From JAAZNO01 sp012798275 (lineage in GTDB: Bacteria > Chloroflexota > Anaerolineae > B4-G1 > SLSP01), in assembly GCA_035347995.1 (NCBI GenBank), contig DAOPQD010000098.1, forward strand, positions 1 to 10,985: a DNA stretch of 10,985 nucleotides. Direction: 5' to 3'. Under the pieces are notes generated by a model. It was not told where the DNA came from and did no database searches. It worked only from the letters and a program-made list of their open reading frames with translations. The position numbers and the translations under genes are program-made. The first letter of the stretch is position 1. Every line of letters begins with the position of its first letter. This document shows, piece after piece, positions 5,961 to 10,985 of the stretch.

Positions 5961-7964
5961 ATGCCTAAAACATCCCTCGATCAACTGAGCATCAATGCGC
6001 TGCGCATCCTCGCCATGGACGCTGTCGAAACGGCAGGCGCCGGGGACGCCGGCACCGCCATGGCGCTGGCGGACCTTGCCTATGTCCTGTGGCTGCGCCA
6101 TCTGCATCACAACCCGCGCAATCCGCGCTGGCCCAACCGCGACCGCTTCGTGCTTTCCGCCGGCCACGCCGCGGTGCTCCTCTACAGCCTCTTGCACTTC
6201 ACCGGCTACCCCCTGTTTCTGGAGAACCTGCGGCAGTTCCGCCAATGGGACAGTCCCACCCCCGGCCACCCCGTCTACACGCCCGATCTGGGCATCGAGA
6301 CCACTAGCGGCCCGCCAGGACAGGGCTTTGCTAACGCCGTGGGGATGGCCATCGCCCGCACCCACATGGCGCTGCACTTCAACCGCCCCGGCTATCCGCT
6401 CTTTGACCATCGCATCTACGTGATCGTCTCGGAGCTGGAGCTGCAAGAGGGGATCACCCATGAAGCCGCCTCCCTCGCCGGACACCTGGGGCTGAAGGGC
6501 CTCATCTGCTGCTGCAACGCCACCGGCGTGACCCGCGAGGGACCCCTCGCCAACGCCACCACCGAAGACGTCGCGGCCCGCTTCACGGCTTATGGCTGGA
6601 ACGTGCGGACGCTCGACGGCCACGATTTCGACGCCCTGGATGGGGCCATCCTCGCCGCCCGGCAAGCGCAAGACAGGCCACAGTTGCTCATCTGCCGGAC
6701 GCATCTCGCCTATGGCAGCCCCAACAAACAGGATAGCCCCCTCGCCGAGGGGCAGCCGCTGGGCGCCGAGGAAGTGCGGGTGACCCGGCTGGCGCTGGGC
6801 TGGCCCGACGAAACGGCCTTCGCCATTCCCGAAGAGGTGCAGGCGCATTATCAGGTCGCCATGTCGCAGGGGGAACAGCAGGAGGCGCGCTGGCGCGAGT
6901 TGCTCACTGGCTACGCGAAAGAATATCCCGCCGAATGGCAACAACTGCAACGTCGGCTCGCCGGAAAACTGCCGCCCGACCTGGAACACGCCCTCCCCAA
7001 TTTCGTTCCCGAGAGCGGCCCTCTCGCTACCCGCACCGCGGCGGACAAAGCCCTGCATGCACTGATGCCCCGTCTGCCAGAACTGTTCGGCGGCGCTGCC
7101 GGGCCGCTCATGGAGACGGCGGGCGCGCTCGACCACGCGCTGGCCTTCCAAAAAGCCACGCCGGAGGGTCAGTATCTCTGGTTTGGCGGACGTGAACACG
7201 CCATGGGCGGGATCCTCAACGGGATCGCGCTCCATGGCGGACTGCGCGTCTGGGGGAAGACGCGGCTGCTCCTCAGCGATTACCTGCGTCCGTCGCTGCG
7301 GTTGACGGCGCAAATGCGGCTGCCGCTGATTTTGGTGTTCACCCACGATTCGATCTTCGGTAGCGAAGAGGGACCGGCCCTGGCGCCCGTGGAACAGCTG
7401 GCCGGCCTGCGCGCCCTCCCCGGCATCACGGTCCTCCGTCCCGCCGACGCCAACGAGGCCGCCGCGGCGGTGCTGCTGGCGCTGCAACAGCCGCAGCCGG
7501 TGGCGCTGATCCTGAGCCGACAGCCGCTTCCCGTCATCGAGGAGACGTCCCGTCTCGCCCCAGAAGGCGTGGCGCACGGCGCCTACATCCTCCGCGAAGC
7601 GCCGCAAGAGCGCGTAGACCTGTTGCTGATCGCCTCCGGCTCCGAAGTCGCCCTGGCGCTGGAAGCGCAACGGTTATTGACAGAACGGCACATCAGCGCG
7701 CGGGTGATTAGTATGCCCTCGTGGGAGCTCTTCGAGGCCCAATCCCTGTTCTATCGGCTCAGCGTCTTCCCGCCGGGCGTCGTCAAACGCCTGGCCATCG
7801 AAGCCGGCCTGCCGCTGGGCTGGGAACGCTACGTCGGCCCGCAGGGCGCAGTGTTGGGGATTCAGCGCTTCGGCGCGTCAGCGCCGGGGGCGGTGCTGCA
7901 AGAGCATTTCGGGTTCACCGCCGAGCGCATCCTCGAACGCGCCATCCGGCTGCTGGCCGAGTAA
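5961..7964 (+). CDS. Transketolase-family protein with degraded active site (probable pseudoenzyme)
   Basis: These 667 residues align end to end with transketolase, which moves two-carbon units between sugar phosphates using thiamine diphosphate. Family landmarks are present: LDQLSINALRILAMDAV (6-22), RDRFVLSAGH (60-69), TPGHP (100-104), GREHAMGGILNG (410-421), VEQLAGLRALP (477-487), LSRQPLP (518-524), FGASAPG (637-643). Many functional positions differ (E. coli TktA numbering from memory): H26 is D29, the GDG motif around D155 reads SEL with E158, N185 is T188, L116 is P119, H261 is E263, S385 is A379, D469 is E470 and H473 is L474. H69, H103, R358, E412, H462 and R520 remain. The frame is intact, so this is not a decaying pseudogene; a non-catalytic or changed role is inferred. 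The ATG matches the family start; GTG at 5946 is an alternative. No strong ribosome-binding site is seen. Confidence 0.9.
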   Translation: MPKTSLDQLSINALRILAMDAVETAGAGDAGTAMALADLAYVLWLRHLHHNPRNPRWPNRDRFVLSAGHAAVLLYSLLHFTGYPLFLENLRQFRQWDSPTPGHPVYTPDLGIETTSGPPGQGFANAVGMAIARTHMALHFNRPGYPLFDHRIYVIVSELELQEGITHEAASLAGHLGLKGLICCCNATGVTREGPLANATTEDVAARFTAYGWNVRTLDGHDFDALDGAILAARQAQDRPQLLICRTHLAYGSPNKQDSPLAEGQPLGAEEVRVTRLALGWPDETAFAIPEEVQAHYQVAMSQGEQQEARWRELLTGYAKEYPAEWQQLQRRLAGKLPPDLEHALPNFVPESGPLATRTAADKALHALMPRLPELFGGAAGPLMETAGALDHALAFQKATPEGQYLWFGGREHAMGGILNGIALHGGLRVWGKTRLLLSDYLRPSLRLTAQMRLPLILVFTHDSIFGSEEGPALAPVEQLAGLRALPGITVLRPADANEAAAAVLLALQQPQPVALILSRQPLPVIEETSRLAPEGVAHGAYILREAPQERVDLLLIASGSEVALALEAQRLLTERHISARVISMPSWELFEAQSLFYRLSVFPPGVVKRLAIEAGLPLGWERYVGPQGAVLGIQRFGASAPGAVLQEHFGFTAERILERAIRLLAE

Positions 7965-8012
7965 GACACGGCGCCTGGCGGCTGAGTTAACATGTTCCTG
8001 CGGTTCACCACC

Positions 8013-8060
8013 GAATCATGAAAATGTGGGTCGTGAACAGAGGCCACGACGGCTCGCCAG
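8013..8060 (+). repeat. Dispersed intergenic repeat, partial degraded copy D
   Basis: ATGAAAATGTG at 8018-8028 followed by GTCGTGAACAG (8030-8040) and ACGACGGCTCGCCAG (8046-8060) matches, with substitutions, the reverse complement of about 148-192 in and beyond copy A (there ATGAAAATGTG, GTCGTGAGCAG, GCGACGGCTCACCGG). The hairpin half of the element, expected near 7988-8010, is too degraded to be sure of. The copy lies 49 bases after the transketolase-family gene and points the same way. Confidence 0.6.
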
Positions 8061-8063
8061 TTT

Positions 8064-8086
8064 GGCTGGGGATTCCATCCCCAGCC
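8064..8086. repeat. Perfect 10-bp hairpin before the DUF2723 gene
   Basis: GGCTGGGGAT (8064-8073) pairs perfectly with ATCCCCAGCC (8077-8086) around the loop TCC. No T-run follows on either strand, so a classical intrinsic terminator is not supported. The hairpin ends 33 bases before the ATG at 8120, with GGAG (8107-8110) between. It may stabilise the 3' end of the preceding transcript, act in the leader of the next gene, or simply be another extragenic palindrome. Confidence 0.55.
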
Positions 8087-8119
8087 TGAAATGAAAATAA
8101 GGTATCGGAGTCCTTGAAT

Positions 8120-10705
8120 ATGAATCAGCAGCCAGCAGCCAGCAGTCAAAAGTCTCCCCCTCTCCCCCTCTCCCCCTCTCCCCATCCTGCTCCCCGTCTC
8201 CCGTTCGCCCTGCTCTGGCTGGCCTTCTTCGCGCTCTACGCGGCGACCACGGCCCGCGATGTGCTGCCGGCGGACAGCGGTGAATTTCAGCTCGCGGCGG
8301 CCACGTGGGACATCCTTCACCCGCCCGGCTATCCGTTGTACACGATGATCGGCGCGCTGTGGGTGCGCCTGGCGCCGCTGGGAAACGTCGCCTTCCGCCT
8401 CAACCTGCTCAGCGCCGTCCTGGCGGCGACGACCCTGCTGCTGGTCGCCAAAACGGTGCGCCTGTGGGCGGAGACCTGGGGACTCGCCCCTCGCGCCGCG
8501 CTGACGGGCGGACTGGCGGCAGCAGGACTGCTGGGCAGTTCCCCCACCTTCTGGGCGCAGGCGACGACCGCCAACATCCGTATGCCCACCCTGCTCTTCG
8601 GCGCGTGGGGCTTCCTCGCGCTGGCGCAATACGACAGGGAATTGCGGGACGGCGGAGAGGGCTCCCGGGCGCTGGTGAGCCTGGCGGCGGCGCTGGGGCT
8701 GGGTGTGGGACATCATCCCTCGCTCGCCTTTGTCGCCATCGGCTGGGCACTGTACCTGCTGCTGCGCGACCCCACGCTGCTCTGGCAACCGCGCCGCTGG
8801 TGGAAGGCCGTTCCCGTCGCCGCGCTCGCCTGGGGTCTGCCGCAGCTCTACCTGCCGCTGCGCGGCGCTGCCATCGAGGGTTTGCAGCTGGCGCCGCCGG
8901 GCCTGAACACCTGGGCGGGCTTCTGGCATCACGTGCTGGCCCAGGGCTTCGCCGGTGACATGTTCGCCTTCGCCAACCCCACCGATCTGGCGCTGCGCCT
9001 GCCCCTCATCGGCCCGCTCTTCCGCTTTCAATTTCCCCCCGTCGCGCTGCTCGCCGTCGGCGCCGCGTGGATCTGGCTCCTCCTGCGCCAGCGTCAAGCC
9101 GCGCTCGCCCTGGGGGCAGCGTGGCTCATTCACACGTTTGTGACCCTGACGTATCGCGCCCCGCAGACGGTGGAATATCTCATGCCCGCGTATCTGCCCC
9201 TCGTCATCGTCTTTGGGGCAGGAATAGCGCAGCTGCTCGCTGCCTGCGGGCGGTTGAAGCCGCGGCAGCGCAACGTCCTCGCCATCGCGGTGCTGGCGCT
9301 GCTGGCGCTGCGCGTGACCGGGCTCACGCCGGATTTCGTGACGCTCGCCGCCGACACGTCCATTCGGGAGCGGGTCGAGCCGCTGTTGGAACAGGCCCCT
9401 TCCGACGCACGAATTCTCGCCGACTGGCACTGGGCCACACCTCTGTGGATGCTGCAACGCACGGAAGGCCTCGGCGCCGGGGTGGAAGTCGTCTACGTGT
9501 ATCCGCGCGCCGATCAGGAATACGAACAAGTCTGGCGCGCCTGGGCCGAGGAGACGGGCGACAGGCCGCTCTTCACCACGCACGCCTATGAATGGAGCGG
9601 CTGGACCGCTGCACCGGTCGGTGGCGGCTACCGGCTCTACCGGCGTCCGCTGACCGTCTTGCCGATGGGGCTGGGATTCACCCCTCTGGAGGCGGAGCTG
9701 GGCCCCATACGGCTCCTGGGCTATCGCGTCGTCGGCGCGCCCGAACCCGGACGAGACCTCGAAGTGCAGCTGGCCTGGCAGGCAAGCGGCAGCCAGGACC
9801 CGGCGCCCTCCTTCACCGTCCGGCTCTTCGACGCGCAGGGCAATTTCCTCCTCAACGCCGACCGCTGGCTGGGAAGTGACACCGCGGCTGATGAAGTACG
9901 CTTCACCGCGGTGACGCTGCCAACGCCGCTAAACGCCTGCTCCCCCGCCCTCGCGCCGACTGTCGGCGTCTACACCGTGGAGGAGGGCAACTTCAACAAC
10001 CTGGGCGAGATCCGCCTGCCGCCGCTCGCCATGACCTGCGAACCGCTCGCCCTGCCCGTAGCGCACTTCAAACCCGGCTTCGTCCTGTGGAGCGGCCCCC
10101 TCCTGTGCGGCGCGGATTATGACGTCCGCCAGGAGGCGACCCTCTACCTGCACTGGTGCGGACCGGGACGGGGCCTGAACGTGCAAAGCGGCGACGCGCA
10201 CGCCGTCGTTGGCCCCCTCAAGCTGGGGCAGCGACAGACCATCGCCCTGCGTCTGCCTGAGAGCGCGCGTCCGACCTTCACCCTCACCCGGCAGGACGGC
10301 GCCGCCGCACACCTGCTCGCCGCGCCGTTCGCGCCGGCCGATCCCGGCCAGACCTACATTCCCTTCGGCGGGGCGATGGTGCTGACCGACGTCGCGCTCA
10401 CCCAACGCGGGGGGCAGCCGGTCGTGGAGCTGCGCTGGCGCGCGGCGCGTCCGCTCGTCGAGGACTACGCCGTGAGTGCGCGGTTGCTGGCAGGTGACCG
10501 CTTCCTGGGCATGCACGACATGCAACCGGCGCTGAGCACCATCCCGACGCTGAAATGGGTGGCAACCGGCGCGCGGGTCACGGATCCGCATCCGTTTGCG
10601 CCGACCGCGGAGCAACCGACCAGCGTCACAGTGGCCGTCTACGAACGTTTTCGCCTGACGCCCGTCGGCGACGCCGCCACCATCGCCCTGAACTGGCCGC
10701 GCTGA
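8120..10705 (+). CDS. DUF2723 (TMEM260-like) multi-pass membrane protein, GT-C type
   Basis: This 861-residue protein carries the DUF2723 signature at its N-terminus: a first membrane segment (about 28-44), then DSGEFQLAAATWDILHPPGY (52-71) and FRLNLLSAVLAATTLLLVA (92-110). The acidic D52/E55 pair after the first helix resembles GT-C glycosyltransferases that use lipid-linked sugars; TMEM260 in animals is an O-mannosyltransferase. Further hydrophobic segments lie near 125-170, 187-216, 230-247, 306-345, 353-377 and 386-400. Residues from about 401 to 861 are soluble and probably extracytoplasmic, mostly strand-rich, as in long bacterial members. GGAG (8107-8110) stands nine bases before the ATG; the TTG at 8114 is too close to it. 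The first 26 residues are low-complexity (SSQKSPPLPLSPSPHPAP) and are encoded by simple repeats. Donor and acceptor are unknown. Confidence 0.88.
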   Translation: MNQQPAASSQKSPPLPLSPSPHPAPRLPFALLWLAFFALYAATTARDVLPADSGEFQLAAATWDILHPPGYPLYTMIGALWVRLAPLGNVAFRLNLLSAVLAATTLLLVAKTVRLWAETWGLAPRAALTGGLAAAGLLGSSPTFWAQATTANIRMPTLLFGAWGFLALAQYDRELRDGGEGSRALVSLAAALGLGVGHHPSLAFVAIGWALYLLLRDPTLLWQPRRWWKAVPVAALAWGLPQLYLPLRGAAIEGLQLAPPGLNTWAGFWHHVLAQGFAGDMFAFANPTDLALRLPLIGPLFRFQFPPVALLAVGAAWIWLLLRQRQAALALGAAWLIHTFVTLTYRAPQTVEYLMPAYLPLVIVFGAGIAQLLAACGRLKPRQRNVLAIAVLALLALRVTGLTPDFVTLAADTSIRERVEPLLEQAPSDARILADWHWATPLWMLQRTEGLGAGVEVVYVYPRADQEYEQVWRAWAEETGDRPLFTTHAYEWSGWTAAPVGGGYRLYRRPLTVLPMGLGFTPLEAELGPIRLLGYRVVGAPEPGRDLEVQLAWQASGSQDPAPSFTVRLFDAQGNFLLNADRWLGSDTAADEVRFTAVTLPTPLNACSPALAPTVGVYTVEEGNFNNLGEIRLPPLAMTCEPLALPVAHFKPGFVLWSGPLLCGADYDVRQEATLYLHWCGPGRGLNVQSGDAHAVVGPLKLGQRQTIALRLPESARPTFTLTRQDGAAAHLLAAPFAPADPGQTYIPFGGAMVLTDVALTQRGGQPVVELRWRAARPLVEDYAVSARLLAGDRFLGMHDMQPALSTIPTLKWVATGARVTDPHPFAPTAEQPTSVTVAVYERFRLTPVGDAATIALNWPR
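8124..8183 (+). repeat. Simple repeats inside the start of the DUF2723 gene
   Basis: CAGCAGC-type units at about 8124-8147 are followed by an 8-bp tandem repeat, TCTCCCCC, at 8153-8160, 8161-8168 and 8169-8176, with a fourth copy differing at its last base (8177-8184). Eight is not a multiple of three, so gaining or losing one unit shifts the frame between the ATG and the first membrane helix. The CAGC/CAGTC style matches the intergenic filler at 241-268. Confidence 0.85.
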
Positions 10706-10721
10706 GTTCCGCTTTCCGCAG

Positions 10722-10749
10722 TTGCCCCTCTGCTGGCTCGTGTTACAAT
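10722..10749 (+). promoter_or_regulatory. Sigma70-like promoter at repeat copy C
   Basis: TTGCCC (10722-10727) and TACAAT (10744-10749) are 16 bases apart and score 4 of 6 and 5 of 6 against the consensus boxes. A start near 10756 would place the conserved hairpin of repeat copy C at the very 5' end of the transcript. It lies 17 bases after the DUF2723 stop and reads out of the window. Confidence 0.4.
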
Positions 10750-10751
10750 GA

Positions 10752-10802
10752 GAAGAAGACGCCAGTGCTGGCGCACACCGTGCAAGCATGAGAATAACGT
10801 GT
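10752..10802 (+). repeat. Dispersed intergenic repeat, copy C
   Basis: GAAGAAGACGCCA and GTGCTGGCGCACA match copy B exactly, apart from one base missing between them that removes the ATG. The 3' part is more diverged (CAAGCATGAGAAT against CAAGGATGAAAAT). The hairpin survives as GTGC-TGGC-GCAC (10765-10776), overlapping the palindrome CGCCAGTGCTGGCG (10760-10773). It points the same way as the gene before it. Confidence 0.75.
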
Positions 10803-10822
10803 GAAGGTGTGAAGGTGCGAAC
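10799..10822 (+). repeat. 8-bp tandem repeat GTGTGAAG
   Basis: Two exact units (10799-10806, 10807-10814) are followed by a third with two changes (GTGCGAAC, 10815-10822). It sits between repeat copies C and B, outside any gene. Confidence 0.7.
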
Positions 10823-10838
10823 GTAAGCACGTGGACAC

Positions 10839-10866
10839 TTGAGCGCCTGGGCACGGGTTCTATTTT
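10839..10866 (+). promoter_or_regulatory. Promoter-like boxes at repeat copy B
   Basis: TTGAGC (10839-10844) and TATTTT (10861-10866) are separated by 16 bases, the same spacing as at copy C, with the -10-like box at the same position relative to the conserved GAAGAAGACGCC. Each box matches the sigma70 consensus at 4 of 6 positions, which is weak alone; the shared placement is what supports it. Confidence 0.3.
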
Positions 10867-10915
10867 CGAAGAAGACGCCATGTGCTGGCGCACATCATTC
10901 AAGGATGAAAATGTG
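10859..10915 (+). repeat. Dispersed intergenic repeat, copy B
   Basis: This is the inverted counterpart of copy A at 182-238 (53 of 57 identical). The hairpin is ATGTGC-TGGC-GCACAT at 10880-10895. A 30-codon frame starts at the ATG inside the hairpin and ends at 10972 (beginning MCWRTSFKDENV; copy A gives MCWRTSSKNENV), but the two frames part after 12 codons and copy C has no start. It lies 153 bases after the DUF2723 gene, in the same direction. The remaining bases to 10985 show no other gene. Confidence 0.85.
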
Positions 10916-10985
10916 CAGTCATTGTTCAGTCTGGCATCAGGTAGTTCGACGGCGATGGATGAACCTTTGTGAGCTGTAGCTTTTG

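Noticed and set aside
5943..7670. Long minus-strand open frame (575 codons) opposite the transketolase-family gene
   Set aside because: It lies fully antisense to a gene with clear family similarity, and its product is rich in G, R, Q and H without recognisable motifs. Long antisense frames are expected in GC-rich DNA.
5961..7964. Calling the transketolase relative a pseudogene
   Set aside because: The frame is complete, the length is normal and landmarks from both ends are kept; point changes are concentrated at functional sites rather than spread as frameshifts or stops.
8064..8086. Intrinsic terminator for the transketolase-family gene
   Set aside because: The stem is perfect but neither strand has a T-run after it.
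8153..8184. CRISPR or iteron array
   Set aside because: The units are 8 bp with no spacers and lie within a coding sequence.
7862..9583. Long minus-strand open frame (573 codons) opposite the DUF2723 gene
   Set aside because: Antisense to a recognised membrane protein gene, crossing the intergenic repeats, low-complexity product, no motif.
10799..10822. Replication iterons or regulator binding sites in the GTGTGAAG repeat
   Set aside because: Only two exact units and one degenerate one, no origin features nearby; it is listed only as a tandem repeat.

Overview
The window is GC-rich and tightly packed with bacterial genes. The gene set fits a Chloroflexota-like bacterium (Anaerolineae type): a DHH-CBS-poly(A) polymerase fusion, a long DUF2723/TMEM260-type membrane protein, and intergenic DNA full of short tandem and hairpin repeats. 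That placement is a judgement from gene content and style. No marker gene here proves it.

Layout. Positions 1-323 hold no gene: three near-perfect palindromes, one of them a likely rightward terminator, then a dispersed repeat copy (A). On the minus strand, 324-1553 is xseA, the large subunit of exonuclease VII. A 241-bp divergent gap with an inverted repeat separates it from a small acidic-tailed protein of unknown function (1795-2142, plus), which ends in a strong hairpin terminator. A plus-strand run follows: a MazG-like nucleotide pyrophosphohydrolase (2244-2567); an 878-residue DHH + DHHA1 + two CBS + tRNA nucleotidyltransferase/poly(A) polymerase fusion (2578-5214); an unrecognised 213-residue protein (5259-5900); and a full-length transketolase-family protein (5961-7964). 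After a 155-bp gap with another repeat copy and a perfect hairpin comes an 861-residue DUF2723 membrane protein (8120-10705). The last 280 bp hold two more copies of the dispersed repeat (C and B).

How the genes fit together. MazG-like and the nucleotidyltransferase are spaced for translational coupling and probably form one transcript; nucleotide-pool cleaning next to tRNA 3'-end or RNA tail synthesis is a plausible pairing. The 213-residue protein and the transketolase relative follow at short distances and may be co-transcribed. The DUF2723 protein is probably a separate cell-envelope function.

Most worth a second look: (1) the transketolase relative keeps the whole fold but has lost most thiamine-diphosphate and substrate-binding residues, so it looks like a conserved pseudoenzyme; (2) a dispersed element of at least 57 bp, present as inverted copies near both window ends plus degraded copies, carries a hairpin and a promoter-like arrangement and always points the same way as the gene before it; (3) the DUF2723 gene begins in an 8-bp tandem repeat inside its coding sequence, a layout able to switch the frame on and off.
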